Shown here piece by piece: positions 11,920 through 23,526 of a stretch of 64,000 bases of DNA (positions are counted from its first letter, which is position 1; the number at the start of each line of letters is the position of its first letter). The notes beneath the pieces are model-generated. The model searched no databases, was not told where the DNA came from, and saw nothing but the letters and a program-made list of their open reading frames with translations. The stretch is taken from positions 28,844,390 through 28,908,389 of the forward strand of contig CM077151.1 of the NCBI GenBank assembly GCA_039583875.1, read 5' to 3'. Made by a program: the position numbers and the translations under genes. This stretch comes from Platanthera guangdongensis (lineage: Eukaryota > Streptophyta > Magnoliopsida > Asparagales > Orchidaceae).

Positions 11920-12110
11920 TACTCAAGTGCCTTCTCAAATGTGACTACTCAAGCGACTGGTCAAGTGTCTTCTCTAGTGTTTTCTTAAGTGTGAACTTAG
12001 CTTTCCACAGTGCCTACTCCAGCGACCGCTCAAGTGTCTACTCAAGCGACAGCTCAAGTGCCTTCTCAAGTGTAGACATGGCTTTCAATAGTGTCTGCTC
12101 TCTAAGTCGC
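11920..12110. repeat. Minisatellite, ~14-18-bp units
   Basis: Degenerate direct repeats built on 'ctcaagtgccttctcaagtg' abut the end of the right LTR. Confidence 0.75.
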
Positions 12111-12129
12111 TCCAGAGAGCACCAAAAAG

Positions 12130-12375
12130 AACTGCACCTTTTCAAGTATTTGTAATCGAAGCGGTAACTTGTCGCCATCTCAAATATCCTAACACTTGTA
12201 GCTCAAGCAAACTAGTGGAATTGATCAGCACCGAACTGATTCCGTAATTTTTCTCTTTTCGGGTTTTTCACATAAAACGTATTGCAAACCTACCGTTGGT
12301 CCTCATTTTTACTCTTTGTATGTTTTGCTCACTCTCGGGCTAAGACGATCTATTTCTCCAATCCGCATCATCTGA
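12130..12375 (+). repeat. LTR tail fragment, diverged family member
   Basis: The order 'cttgtagctcaagcaaac', 'gatcagcaccgaactgat', 'cttttcgggtttttcac', 'cgggctaagacgatct' parallels the 3' part of the neighbouring LTRs. The rest of the LTR is missing. Confidence 0.6.
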
Positions 12376-12422
12376 TCAGTGGGAGCGCTAAGAAACTCAC
12401 AACAAGAGTATGAGACTACGGC

Positions 12423-13697
12423 TCTGTTTGGTTGGACTGTTGTTGATGGAAAGCTGCTGATGAACTGTTGCTGATAGAAAAAGTGCTGATTCTGGAAAAC
12501 AAAGTTTTGTTAAAAAACTGTTTGGGTGAAACAGAGTTTACAAAATGGAGTTTTCAAAAAGTTGTTTGGATACAAAACGGAGTTTTGAATAATTTTTTTT
12601 TCAAATATAACATAAAATAAAATTTCATTCATACATTTTTTCTAAATAGCACACTAGGTGTTAGATGTCCAATTAGCTTATCCGAATGTGTTATCGTAAT
12701 AACCAAACACAATCTTCGTCCGACTAATTGAACCCACTCAATTGATGATTTTTGTTGAAAATACTTGATCAATTGCAAGGTGAGAACTCACATCCACTTC
12801 AGCTTTCTTAAAAGATTCTTCATTATGGATAATTTCAATAGATTATTTCATATTAGAACTACCCTTCATACTGCAAACAAATTCAGACCCAAACATACAC
12901 TCATACATGTCGTATAAAAAAAAATGAAAAAAACATTGCAATTGAATCCATCAAAACATCCAAAAACAAGCAACTCATTGTACACCCAAATGTAGCATGG
13001 AATGTCAAACATATCTAATTGAAATTGGAATACCAGGAGAAAGTGGAGCTTCGATCCAGAAAAAGACATCAGCCGAAGCTTCGAGCCAGGAAAAGGTCAT
13101 CGGGAGAAGGTCGCTGACAGGAGCTTCGAACCAGGAGGACGTGGGTGGGAGCTTCGCACCAGAAGAATGTCGACGGGGGAGCTTCGAACCAAAAGAATGT
13201 CGTTGATGGAAGCTTGTAACCAGGAGAAGGTCATCGCACGGCGATTCAAACCAGGAGAAGTTATGTTGTAGTGGTTGTGTCAGAGAGGAGGGACTTTGTC
13301 GAAGACGGCGTCAGGTAAGGGTTTACGAGGAGGAAGAGGAAAACGAAGATGAGTCGAGCCGCTCCAGCTTTTCCAATCCATCCCGAGTACGGACTAGTAG
13401 ACGCCGCGCATTCTGGTAGACCTCCGATCGGGGCTTGACGAGGCGGACGGGAGCAGCGATCGGGGCTTGAAGAGGCGGACGGGAGCAGCAGCAATCGGGG
13501 CTTGAAGAAGCGGACGGGAGCGGCTTTTGCGGTTGACCGCAGAAAAAAGTTGCGGTCTGCAGCATCAAGAAAACAGCGGCTCTAAATAAACTGAGGTTTT
13601 GAGAAAAAGAAAATTCGAACCAAACACTGCTTATTCTCAAAATGTCGGTGTGTTTCCACCGCACCACAGGCCATCAGCCCTACCAAACGCCACCTAA
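12423..13697. mobile_element. hAT-like non-autonomous element, probable
   Basis: The left end ggctctgtttggttgg is partly mirrored at the right by 'ccctaccaaacgcc', the general hAT-MITE end type. No transposase frame is present. The interior holds a minisatellite (13030-13260). Ends are diverged and no target duplication is certain. Confidence 0.5.
13030..13260. repeat. ~30-33-bp minisatellite, about 7 copies
   Basis: Units share 'gcttcgaaccaggagaa' and 'ggtcatcg'. It sits inside the hAT-like element. Confidence 0.85.
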
Positions 13698-13918
13698 GAG
13701 TGTTCAACAAACTCTATTTAACAATTACATTGAATAAATTTTATGAAAAATAAATTAATTTCAAATAAATATACGAGTGATAGTACACATGTATATGCAA
13801 CATTAGTAGCACTGTCACCGCATCACATTGTCTACACACGTCTGATACAAGCAGTCAAATGCATTCTCGAGGTAGTACCGGGGTTCACCATGTATTGTTG
13901 CTCATATGTATGGGTGTA

Positions 13919-13974
13919 CGTGCGGGCGTGCGGGCGTGCGGGTGTGCGGGCGTGCGGGCGGGCGGGCGTGCGGG
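13919..13974. repeat. GC-rich simple repeat (cgtgcggg)n
   Basis: Seven or so imperfect copies of an 8-base unit. Confidence 0.9.
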
Positions 13975-14065
13975 TATATGTATGTGCGTGAGAGAGAGTG
14001 TGAGTTTATCCAATTGGATAGCACTTATCTCGTGCTAATATTAAAAAAGCTTCAAGATAATCATT

Positions 14066-14068
<3 letters not shown>

Positions 14069-14107
<39 letters not shown>
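14069..14107. repeat. (AT)n microsatellite
   Basis: About 39 bases of uninterrupted AT dinucleotides. Confidence 0.97.
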
Positions 14108-14109
<2 letters not shown>

Positions 14110-14119
14110 AGATGTGCAC

Positions 14120-14372
14120 GGAGACCCCGTGCGGGGCAGCGACATTGGTTGGGGCGGAGACATTTGTCGTGGACGGCAATTTGTCGTGGGCGGGACATTG
14201 GTCGGGGGCGGCGACATTTGTCGGGGGCGGCACATTGGTCGGGGCGGCGACATTGGTCGGGGGCGGCGACATTGGTCGGGAGCGGAGACAATGGTCGGGG
14301 GCGGCAACATTGAGCGGGGGCGGGGGCGGCGACATTGGCGAGGGTGGCGACATTGGCGGGGAGGAGAGTAGG
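14120..14372. repeat. ~18-20-bp GC-rich minisatellite
   Basis: About a dozen units of the form 'cgacattggtcgggggcgg'. Long frames on both strands follow from the repeat and are not genes. Confidence 0.9.
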
Positions 14373-14756
14373 GGAAAAGAAAAAAACTTCAAATGAGTAG
14401 AAGAATAAGAAAAAATTTATGATCAAATGACAAAAAAAACTATCAAATGAGTAGAGAAATTAAGAAAAATGAGGGGTATTTTGACATAAAAAGTTACATA
14501 TAGCCGGGGGATATTTTGGGAAACGAATGTTACACCATGACATTTGAAGTTTGCTTATAGTATAAAGATATATATATGATGATCAATGACAACATTATTT
14601 TGCTACAATCATCAAAATTGATACTAAAGTCAAATGGATATGAATAAAAACGCTTATAAAATATTAAAACCTACAACATTAGTTGAGCAGTAGAAGCATA
14701 GTTTTCCACTCCCACTTTCCCTTAAATCAATTAAGGATTAAGGCTCCTTTAACGAT

Positions 14757-15819
14757 GGAAATTTTCGGTCCGGGCCGTCTCCAGATTTTAGAGACGGGAC
14801 CCGTTCCGATTTTGACACGTGCGAGATATTTATTATCTTTTATTTACTGTTGCGATCCCTGACAATATCTCCGCGACTTTTTTTGATCGCAAATACTACT
14901 CATCTTCCTCATTGCGTCGGGCCTTAGGTATTCCGAGAACGATTTCGAATTTGCAAAGGAGTTTCTTCCGTTTTCTTGCTGCTCTGTCGATCGTTAAGCG
15001 GTGTTTAAGGTAATACGCTCTTCGTTTTCACGCGCTTTCAATTTCTTTTAAGGTTATGGCAAAAGGTTGTCCAAATGTCACGAGATAGCGCCAAGATAGG
15101 GTAGTACTTATTCGTTCATTCATCGCATTTCTTTTTACTACCTGCAATAATTTTGGATTGTCTCGTTAATTGTATAATGTACCAGTTTTGATTTACTTAC
15201 GTTCAATTTTATTTTTCTTGCGATCTTTTTCGTATATCTTGCGATCAGTTTGTATAAATTGCGATCATTTTTGTATATCTTGCGATCATTTAAGTTTCTG
15301 TTGCGATCATTTTTGTATATCTTGCGATCATTTAGATTTCTCTGCGATCATTTTTATATATCTTGTGATCATCTTATAATGATATAATATGATCAGTACA
15401 TCATGGGCTTTAAAAACTCGTACAGAGTCATCTTCTTTCCCAAATTTATTTTTTTCCTCATTTTCATTTTTACAGTCCATCAATAAATTAAGATGACAAA
15501 ACTCAAATTTTCAGGGTGAGTAACTTCTCTCCCTCTCATTCAGGACACATTCCGTCTCCGCCATTAGCGACAGGAACCCACGATATAGCTAAAACAGTGG
15601 CGATGTGAGGTTACGAATCTCGTCTGTAATGGCAACAAGAATAAAAGGATGAGCAAAATGAGGAAAAAGACCCCGTGCATTCGAAAAAAGCGCGGGGAAT
15701 ATCGAATTTGTTGTCAAAGAAGAGCGCAGAAAATTAATAAATAACACGCCACGTGTTCAAAATCGGAACGGCCCCGTCTCCAAATCTGGAGACGGGGCCT
15801 TCGGACCGAAAAATTTTCC
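14757..15819. mobile_element. Mutator-like non-autonomous element with long TIRs
   Basis: Left end ggaaattttcggtccg (14757) and right end cggaccgaaaaattttcc (to 15819) begin inverted repeats of about 70 bp. Both continue through a 'gtctccag...ggagac' mini-hairpin and 'gttccgattttgacacgtg'. Long TIRs of this kind suggest a MULE. No 9-bp target duplication is evident and no transposase is present. A related end appears at 19677-19725. Confidence 0.78.
15195..15375. repeat. ~20-24-bp minisatellite inside the MULE-like element
   Basis: About eight units of 'cttgcgatcatttttgtat' with small changes. Confidence 0.9.
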
Positions 15820-15834
15820 CCGCGGCTTTTTTTT

Positions 15835-15930
15835 TGATTTGATGTGTTTGAACAAAATGTCAATAATTAGAGAATGTATGTTTAGCATGACAATAATTAT
15901 GACGGTCACCAAGAAAAAATTTCCTGGCAT
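15835..15930. mobile_element. MITE remnant (family B)
   Basis: The stretch 'gagaatgtatgtttagcat' then 'caataattatgacggtcac' matches the core of the MITEs at 25595-25808 and 29661-29902. Both ends are missing or diverged. Confidence 0.6.
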
Positions 15931-15939
15931 TTTTGTCCA

Positions 15940-16330
15940 AACTTATCGAACAACAACAAGCCTTTATCCCACTATAGTGGAGTCGACTATATGGATCCTT
16001 GTGACCATTTGTCCATGTTTTTGTTCATAATCTCAATTAAAGGCCCAAGTACATCTAATATTTTTAGTTTCAAAAAAATGTACATCATGTCTTTCCTTAC
16101 CGTTTCATTTCAAGTCTTTATTGATTTACCCCTGCCCTCGATTAATATCTGTATGACAAACTCTCAAATGTCTAACGGTGCTCTAATGGTCTCTTTGTAC
16201 GTGTCAAACCCTCTTAGACGAGCTCTCACTCTTCTCTTGCAATTGGCGCTACTCCTGTCTTATCCCTGATACTTTCATTCCTATTTTCCATCTCGTTATC
16301 CACACATCCACCCACATCATTCTTGCAAGT
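15940..16330 (-). pseudogene. RTE-like LINE 3' fragment
   Basis: On the reverse strand the order is 'RVRARLRGFDTYKETI' and 'VRKDMMYI', then the family 3' tail 'cactatagtgggataaagg' followed by short gtt repeats. This is the same block as 6300-6860 and 38330-38600. It is 5' truncated, with stops throughout. Confidence 0.75.
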
Positions 16331-16364
16331 GTTGATGTGAAGTAATTAAGGAAAAAGACAATGC

Positions 16365-17100
16365 TTGTTACAGTTTATTTTGCTCCCGACATCCACAAGT
16401 ATAGTAACCACAACACTATATGAGAAGGACACAATAGATCTGGAGGAGGTCATATCACATCTGTTGTTCGGTCAAATGCTGTCGAACCCCACTCCAAAGG
16501 TGAGCATAGGTAGTTTAGGAGATGAGGAGGCAGCTCAGAAGGGATCTGGTAGTGCATGAGTCAGATCTGCATTGACGAAGAAGGCGGTGGCATGCTATCA
16601 AATGTTGGCAAAGCGTCTATATCAGAGGAACGTCCCGCAACTGCACATGATTATGGAGGATGGCTAGAGTACGAACAAGCAATGCTAGACATGGCAGAGA
16701 AACGTACTGACGTCCTTACAATAACTAAGAATCAGAGCGACTATGATAGATGAATATTGGATTCTAGCGCTTCTAACACTTATGCTCAGATGTAGTGATG
16801 TCGGTTCACTGGAGTTGACACTGGTTGAGGCTTTTGGCGACGCTAAGCAAGTGAGGTCATAGGGACATGGACAGTGGACATGCAAATGCAAGACGGTAGT
16901 GAGTAGGCTTGAGTGAGTGCATCTAATGTCAAGTTGTGCATGAATATGATATCACTGGACAAAATGGACTCTAAAGAATGCAGTTTTGCAGCAAAATTGA
17001 AGTTTTGATGGTGACTTTACGAGGGCCACTGCGCGCTTATTGAGTTAAGCAACATGATAACATATACCGAATGATGAGGACCACATGTGAGGTGCGGTAC
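16365..17100 (+). pseudogene. Copia gag/protease fragment, heavily decayed
   Basis: Segment 16365-16559 has 'EKDTIDLEEVISHLL', similar to the end of copia gag. Segment 16556-16753 ends just before an interrupted '*ILDSSAS', which corresponds to the copia protease W-I-L-D-S-G-A active site with the tryptophan codon now a stop and Gly changed to Ser. About 16950-17080 reads 'ISLDKMDSKECSFAAK', like the region after the protease. Only scattered blocks survive. Confidence 0.6.
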
Positions 17101-17680
17101 ACGTATACACCTACATTTTTTGTGTCTAGGCAGAGTGGCATGGTCATGGTGGTGAAAAAGATTGTTTCTTCTAGAATTCTAGCAAGGCGGGTCAAGTTCA
17201 GCGATCCGATGTGACAATGTCAAATGTTGAGCCCGAGTAAGGACTCTTGCGGCGGTGCTCCCAAACTTACCAAAGCAAAAAACAAAAACTCGACAAAAAG
17301 AACTTAAGAGCATGGAAGTGTTTAGAGTTTAGACAGTGATTAACAAAACATAAAATATAAAAAATAATACAAATTTAACAAATATCTAATTGGAGTTTGA
17401 AATCTTAAAATGCCACATAGTCCAGATCAAGATCACATAGCATCCTCCTCATTACCCGCTGATCATCAATTGTGAATCTGAATTTTGATTTGTTATTCAG
17501 CCCGGTTTTGAGAGAGCCGCAGTAAGAGTGAGTGGTATTACTTCTGAGGGAACTATGAAAAATACAGGTAGTATTGGCGTTCGATGAGGTCTGCAGCTAG
17601 CCATGCGCTCGGGCTGTGCAAGGGGCTCCTGTCGGGCGTTGCGTGCTACAGCTGGGAATGGAGTTGCCCAACTTGATCTA
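17101..17680. other. Unassigned non-coding stretch
   Basis: No gene, RNA or repeat recognised. Confidence 0.4.
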
Positions 17681-17860
17681 AGACTCCATTTGGGGTGACT
17701 TATTTTCACCGATCAAGCGGTTACAACCGCATGAACCGGACCTTGACTTATTTTCATCGGTCAAGCGGTTACGACTGCATGAACCGGACCTTAATTAAGA
17801 TTCGGTTCATGCAGTCGTAACCGCTTGACCGGTGAAAATAAGTCACCCCAAACGAAGCCT
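17681..17860. mobile_element. Foldback MITE, family A copy 2 with internal duplication
   Basis: Outer arms ccatttggggtgacttat and ataagtcaccccaaacg are inverted, with 'tcaagcggttac' next inside as in copy 1 (5684-5827). About 45 bp of the left arm (from 'gacttatttt' to 'aaccggacctt') is directly duplicated, making this copy longer than copy 1. Confidence 0.85.
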
Positions 17861-18041
17861 GAGCCTAAGTTTTTATATGCCCAAACATCAGAAAATAAAC
17901 TTTGGGTTAAAATGTATGTTGCTAAAATTTCAAATTATATAAATCATCACAACTATAGGAGGAGAATGGTAATTTGCACATGAACATTTCAACATGTTCA
18001 ATGAACTTCTCAACTATGATGTCTAGTGAAAAGTGTTTTAT

Positions 18042-18430
18042 CTACAGTCTCATTGTTATAAATTTATGCTCTAATAAAAAACTAGACAATGTCTCATACC
18101 AAGCTCTTGGAGCTTGCTTTAGACCATAAAGAGCCTTATGCAATTTAAAAACATGATAGGGGTAAGTTGGAGAAACAAAACCTGAAGGTTGTTCTACATA
18201 AACTTCTTCTTTTAGCAGTCCATTTAGAAAAGCACTCTTCACATCATTTGGAAGACCTTGAATCTCTTGTATGCTGCATAGACAAGGAATATTCTTATGC
18301 CTTCCAACCTTGCAACAGATGCAAATGTTTGATCATAATCAATTCCTTTTTCCTTGCTTATATCTTTGAGCAACAAGCCTAGCCTTGTTTCTCACAATGA
18401 TTCTTTGAGCATCTAGCTTGTTTATGTGCA
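18042..18430 (-). pseudogene. Copia reverse transcriptase fragment
   Basis: On the reverse strand, 'IVRNKARLVAQ' and '[15 protein letters not shown]' are followed by '[20 protein letters not shown]' and '[12 protein letters not shown]'. This is the middle of a Ty1/copia RT, upstream of the YVDD motif, which is missing. There is at least one frame break between the two parts. No LTR can be assigned to it. Confidence 0.88.
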
Positions 18431-18530
18431 GATATTGCATTGTGCAGTTGGTGCTTCATGCAAAGAATATTTTGTGCAGGTGGTCGATCTGGATCAATTA
18501 CCAAATCTGATAAACCGTCCTGTTAGGTTT

Positions 18531-19371
18531 TGATAGGGTGCCCACTGAATTTTCCCGAGCCGAACCAATAGAGCTAAACACCCACATACAGAAAGCCCGC
18601 GCACGAGTTACTAGTTCGCATGGAAACGTGCAAGACCCGCACGTGGCCATCGCGGGAGCATAACGGCCAGCACTTGCACATGATGCGTGTGCGCCCCGCG
18701 CACACACGCGCGTCGGCGGCCGCCGGCGACCGCCTCCGACCGCCGTCGTCACCGGGCAACTTGTCTGAGCTACCCAGAGGGATGTTCATTATTTTGTGAA
18801 AATTGGTGATTCAAATGACAAAAACGAAGTGATGTCATTTGCGAACTCAATACTTAGTCCAACACAATTACCAGCACGTACCTCTAAAAAGGTATAAAAA
18901 AGCTCATGCGTCTTCATTTGAAAACAAGCAACTCCAGAGACTCGAGAGCTCTAAGATTTTTCGGCGAGAATAAGAGACTTAGATTGTTCCTTCGCTCGAA
19001 ATGATCTCGGCTACCTCTCTAGTCCGCTCAACGCTCACAATGATGCTTCAGTGAGCCCCAGAAAAGGCACAAGGAACGCTCTCATGGATGCTCTCAAGGA
19101 CGCATCGTGCAAGTTACGTATACTTAGCCTTTTCTCTTCTTTTTGTACTTAAACTTGTAACAGAGAGGTGACCTGTCACCCCTCTGAGGAACTTCAAACA
19201 CTTGTAAATAAAGCTAAACAATAAACTTACCCAACACTATCCTACCACGTGATTTTTTATACTTTCTGGATTTTTTAAGTTAAAAAAAGCTTATTGTCAT
19301 TGTCACTTGGTTTTCACTTGATTGTTTGCGCCTGATCCGACTCAAAGTTAAAGCGGTCAGATTCTCCAGAC
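18531..19371 (+). repeat. Isolated LTR of the gag-only gypsy-type family
   Basis: It starts TGATAGGGTG and follows the same order as the LTR at 10816: 'cttcatttgaaaacaag', 'gagagctctaag', 'gaggtgacctgtcacc', 'gattgtttgcgcc'. A TATA-like 'ggtataaaaaagc' is at 18891-18903. About 20 bases past 19371 resemble the sequence after the left LTR of 7626-8373, so this may be a 5' LTR with most of the element lost rather than a clean solo LTR. Confidence 0.78.
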
Positions 19372-19639
19372 CGGAGAAAAATCAAGCGCCCCAAAATAGG
19401 TCTCATTTGGTAGAAAACAAAAGATCGCTCGAAATTGTTCACATGGATATCAACATAGGGCTCTTTTAGAGAGAAAATTTGGGAGCGCTGCCCATACGCG
19501 TGCGGGAAAAAATGCGTGTTTTTTTTCTTTTTCTTAGCCCCCGCTGTATCTAGCAATTAATGCTATTGATTTTACCCGCTCCTACAATAAGAGACATTAC
19601 CCGTACACAATTATTGTCTTTTGAATTGCCAATATTTAT

Positions 19640-20190
19640 TTTCGCGTGACTATCATGAGATGTTCACCTGAATGTCATGCCACGTGTCAAAATCACGGCC
19701 TCTCCGGCCGGTATAGAAATTTTTCCTAAAACGTAACCGTTTGCCCGTGAAATTTGATGACCTCAATGTTAGCTCCAACTTCCAATGTATGAACAATATT
19801 AATAATAGTAGTAATAATATTACTTTTAATATTATTTAGTTGAGTACAATTTCAAATAAATTGTAGCAAAAACTCCACAAACTCTCTCTTATGAACTCAA
19901 TTTTACTTCTAAAATGTAAGAGAGAAAAATACAAACTTTAGCTGCGGACACGTGGGCATTCTGAACGGGCAACTGGCGGTTAGTGAAGTTATGGCCAATC
20001 GTAACCTGCCACTGCCACTCTCCCAGTGACATCAGCACGTGAGTGTGAAGCAAACCAACAATATGTAATTAACTTCTAATATCCGAATAAAATTAATTTA
20101 ATCTTATTATTAAGGCTAAACTAGGGGCGATGGCGGGCTTATAAAAACCCCTTTAGACGTCCCTCATCTTCTCCCAAGAGAGAAATCCAC
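19640..20190 (+). promoter_or_regulatory. Promoter region of the AP2/ERF gene
   Basis: TATA box 'cttataaaaaccc' is at 20138-20150, about 415 bases before the ATG. ACGT-core (G-box/ABRE-type) motifs occur at 19948-19955 (acacgtgg) and 20036-20041 (cacgtg), with another near 19681 (ccacgtgtc). In plants these bind bZIP/bHLH factors and often give ABA or stress response; that is an inference here. The 19677-19725 part resembles a MULE terminal repeat, so some upstream sequence may be transposon-derived. Confidence 0.6.
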
Positions 20191-20560
20191 CTAAAGCATC
20201 TTCCAACCACAAAATTGGTGAGGCTGAAAGCTCCGGCGAAGAAGCAGCTCAGGTTTGTTCTCTGATCCCTTCTCTTCTTCCTCCTTCTCCGGCGACTTCT
20301 TTCTGCGATCCTCCTTCTCCGGCGACAATCTTTTCTTTTTCACTGGATTTTTTTCTGCTTTTTCTTTTGATTTTCTCCTTTATTTCGAAGAGGGTTTATT
20401 TTTGGTAACCCTAGGGTGTTCTTTCTTCGTTCCAGATCTCAAAAAAGGCCACTTTTTTGGTGCCTTGGTTGATCTGTCTTCTTCTCTTTGCTAGATCTGG
20501 GTTTTTTTCTGTTCTTCCCATCTTCTGTTTTAGTTTCCCTTCTTCTCTGGTTTTTTCTTC

Positions 20561-21505
20561 ATGGCCGCTGCTATAGATTTACAAAATAGCTGGCCGTTTA
20601 ACTCGCCTGATCCTTACGGGGAGGAGTTGTTGCAAGCACTGGAGCCTTTTATCAAGTCTGGTTCTTCTTCTTCTCCCCCCTTTACTTATCCCTCTTCTCA
20701 ACCTTCTGCCTTCTCCTCCCCTTTTTACTCCTCTTCCTTCTACCAAAACTCCATTTTGGATTGCTCCTCCTCATCTATCGGGCTCACTCAACTTAACCCA
20801 CATCAAATCCAGCAAATCGAAGCCCAGATTCATTTCCAACAGCAAAATCAGATGCAGATTCCCACACCGTCGGAGCTCCAGAGTTCCCCGCCTCACCAAC
20901 AGAGCTTCCTCAGCCCACGGCCGGCACCCATGAAGCACACTGCCGCTGCTCCGCAGAAGCCTGCAAAGCTGTTTCGCGGCGTGAGGCAGCGCCACTGGGG
21001 TAAGTGGGTGGCGGAAATCAGGCTTCCTCGCAACCGCACTCGCCTCTGGCTAGGAACCTTTGACACCGCGGAGGAGGCGGCCATGTCCTACGACAAGGCT
21101 GCCTACCGCCTCCGCGGCGACTCCGCGCGGCTCAACTTTCCTGAACTCCGGCAAAACGGCTCCCACCTCGGCTCTCCTCTCCACGCCTCCATTGATGCGA
21201 AACTACATGTTATCTGCAAGGAGCTCTCCAAAGCTCCGCCGAAGAAGGGAATTGGTGCTTCCTCGAAGCAAACGCTGCCTCAAAAATCTCGTCTTGATGT
21301 TCCCGTCGCAGAGAACAAGTCGGAGAGCTCCATGGAAGAGCCGGAGCTGTCTTCGTCCCTCTCGCCTTCTTCATCCCAGGTTTCATCACCGGTGTCTGAG
21401 ATGGACCAGTTGGACTTCACCGAGGTGCCGTGGGATGAATCTGAGAGCTTTGCGCTGAAAAAGTATCCGTCTTGGGAGATTGACTGGGATTCCATCCTCT
21501 CTTGA
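20561..21505 (+). CDS. AP2/ERF transcription factor, DREB A-6 group (RAP2.4-like)
   Basis: A 314-residue intronless reading frame. One AP2 DNA-binding domain spans about residues 137-196: '[20 protein letters not shown]', the WLG element '[12 protein letters not shown]', then '[20 protein letters not shown]'. Val in 'KWVAEIR' is the DREB-type residue. The N-terminus (1-130) is Ser/Pro/Gln-rich, and the C-terminus ends in the acidic motif '[13 protein letters not shown]'. 'LPxxEIDWD' at this place is the hallmark of the A-6 (RAP2.4) clade. Members are nuclear activators that bind GCC-box/DRE sites in responses to drought, cold, light/ethylene or wounding. The leader is long (about 390 nt) and pyrimidine-rich, and a leader intron starting near 20255 is possible. 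Codon use and an undamaged frame mark it as functional. Subgroup is firm; the exact orthologue is not. Confidence 0.96.
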   Translation: MAAAIDLQNSWPFNSPDPYGEELLQALEPFIKSGSSSSPPFTYPSSQPSAFSSPFYSSSFYQNSILDCSSSSIGLTQLNPHQIQQIEAQIHFQQQNQMQIPTPSELQSSPPHQQSFLSPRPAPMKHTAAAPQKPAKLFRGVRQRHWGKWVAEIRLPRNRTRLWLGTFDTAEEAAMSYDKAAYRLRGDSARLNFPELRQNGSHLGSPLHASIDAKLHVICKELSKAPPKKGIGASSKQTLPQKSRLDVPVAENKSESSMEEPELSSSLSPSSSQVSSPVSEMDQLDFTEVPWDESESFALKKYPSWEIDWDSILS

Positions 21506-22388
21506 ACACTACCAGAAGGGGTGGAGATTTGAAATTGGTGTCCGTTTTTTGTGGGGTTTTTTTTGCCCGTTGCAGATGGAATTTTTGACATTTGCAGGGG
21601 CAGCATGATGGCTGTCACTACTAGGCTAAAAGCTTCGACCTTCAGGTGTCTTTTAGAATCTGCAGTAGATGTTTGTGTATTGTTCATATTTATCTCCTGA
21701 ATTGCTGGATATTTTTTTGCTCAGCAGATTCCAGGAATGTGTAAGGGTTTATGTTATTGATGTAATATGAATCTGTGTAATAACATCTGTCAGTTGTATT
21801 ATTAGTAGTTATTATATTCATTAGAACTTCAGATATTTTTCTGCTACTGCAGATGAGAATTTTCAGCTGATGAGAATTTTCAGCTGATGAGAATTTTCAG
21901 CCACTGCAGAATAATAGTAAGGAATCAGAATTAAACTATGACTCTTTTAACTAGAGTCAGAAACCATGCTTTTACCTAAACTTTCCTCCATCATATCTTG
22001 GCAGATCTTACATGATATGGCCTGTTCCACATATTTTCTTAAATAATTCTCTGTTGTTCCAACCTTTGAAATATGGATTTTTTTTGTATAATGTTAGATT
22101 GGAGGAACTAGGAAACAGTGAATATTACCTTCAAAAAATGGACTTTCAAGGATTTTATATGTTTGGAGCTAAACAAAATCAGGATTTCTTTTGGGGTATA
22201 AAACTAGAATTATTTTGAGAATTTTATGTGTTGAGATAAGCAAAATGGTTTGTTTTGGGGTATAAAACTAGAATGATCTGAGAATACTTTCTAAAGTTTT
22301 TGAAAATATGCACCGCAATGCCTCTAGGAAAATTATATATCATTTCTCATAGGTTATACTTGCTTCTATGTTGCTGTAGGTTAGTATA
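21506..22388. other. 3' UTR and downstream spacer of the AP2/ERF gene
   Basis: Downstream of the stop, 'gttattgatgtaatatgaat' near 21750-21770 is a plausible plant poly(A) region. An 18-bp unit 'gatgagaattttcagct' is repeated three times at 21853-21901, and 'ttttggggtataaaactagaa' occurs twice (22191-22211, 22255-22273). No second gene seen. Confidence 0.55.
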
Positions 22389-22399
22389 TTGTATTAAAG

Positions 22400-22620
22400 G
22401 AATAATTTTTGGGTCCGGGTAATAGAAATGAGCGCGAGTTGGGATGACCGTTTAATTTTATAGATGACCACCAGCAATAAATGGAGAATATAAAGAAAAA
22501 ATAGGGAGTACATGCTAGATTGGACGGCTAACAGGATTGATCCAATTGTAAGATTGCAACTTTGTAAGATTGCAACTCGCGCTCCTTCCTCTGGAAATGC
22601 TATCCGGATTCAAAAAATAT
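22400..22620. mobile_element. Mutator-like MITE with 11-bp target duplication
   Basis: A 221-bp element whose ends (gaataatttttgggtccgg and ccggattcaaaaaatat) are imperfect inverted repeats of about 30 bp, followed inward by 'gcgcgagttg' and its complement. It is flanked on both sides by the identical 11-mer ttgtattaaag (22389-22399, 22621-22631). A 9-11-bp duplication points to a Mutator-type transposase. Confidence 0.85.
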
Positions 22621-22739
22621 TTGTATTAAAGCCACGGTAAAGCCATACAAATGTAGCAGTCAATATATATTCTATAAATACATATACCAGACAATGTAAT
22701 GATAATGAGAGATCAATAAAAGTAAGTAATTTATCTTAG

Positions 22740-23054
22740 GCGCTGATATTAGCACCGTATTTTTTGGCAATCCGCACTCAAAATTTGAGCTTTTTTGGAC
22801 TTTCAGAATTCCTATTAGTAAGCACTGCACAAAAATTATTCCTTATTCGCACCAAACCGTGAATCCGTCGGAGGAGACCCTTCTCCTCTCTTTCCGTCCG
22901 GCCTGAGGGGCTCCAAATCCGGCAAGTGCTCCTTTTTTTTCAATTTTTAAGTGTAGATAGTTTTTGTGCTTGCGGATAGCAAATTTTAAAAAAACTATGC
23001 TTGCAGATAGTCAAAAATGCTAATAGGCAAAATTGTGGTGCTAATATCAGCACT
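22740..23054. mobile_element. MITE with GCGCTGATATTAGCACC-type ends
   Basis: 'gcgctgatattagcacc' (22740) is mirrored by 'ggtgctaatatcagcac' (to 23053). Second inverted blocks 'gaatccgtcgg'/'ccg' are weaker. No coding content; superfamily not assigned. Confidence 0.75.
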
Positions 23055-23526
23055 CTTTTTCTTTAACAGATAGTTAGGATAGTTTTAATGTAGATTACCT
23101 GATGCTGTTCTGGGAAGGTCCGACCTTCTATCCAGCTAGCCGACTCCGCCCCATAGGTCATTATCCGGCTATGCACTCAGCCTGTTACATTGTCATTCTC
23201 CAGCAGTTTCCTGTAGCCACCGACTCAACCTGTTACAGTTATACAAGACCTATGATACAATCGTTTTAACATAGCAACGCTGCGTCTTTGCTGTCATCCT
23301 AAGGACGAGGTTGGTACCATAAGATTGTATGCAAGACTTGCAGAGCATGTGAAGAATAATCAATAGCTCACAGTGTTTCTTTCCTACTAGTTGAAGTTAT
23401 TCAGTCTTCATCAATTCCTTCTCTTCTGAGGGATTTTCAAATATAGAAGTGCGCCATTTACAATTTATCTAGCAGCTGAGATCAATTGTCACTAAGCAGC
23501 TACAATTTCTCCCACACAAACCTGAA
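23055..23526. other. Unassigned non-coding stretch
   Basis: Nothing recognised. Confidence 0.4.

Noticed and set aside
14006..14426. Pro/Arg-rich and Gly/Ala-rich frames
   Set aside because: They are translations of an 18-20-bp minisatellite; all frames stay open for the same reason.
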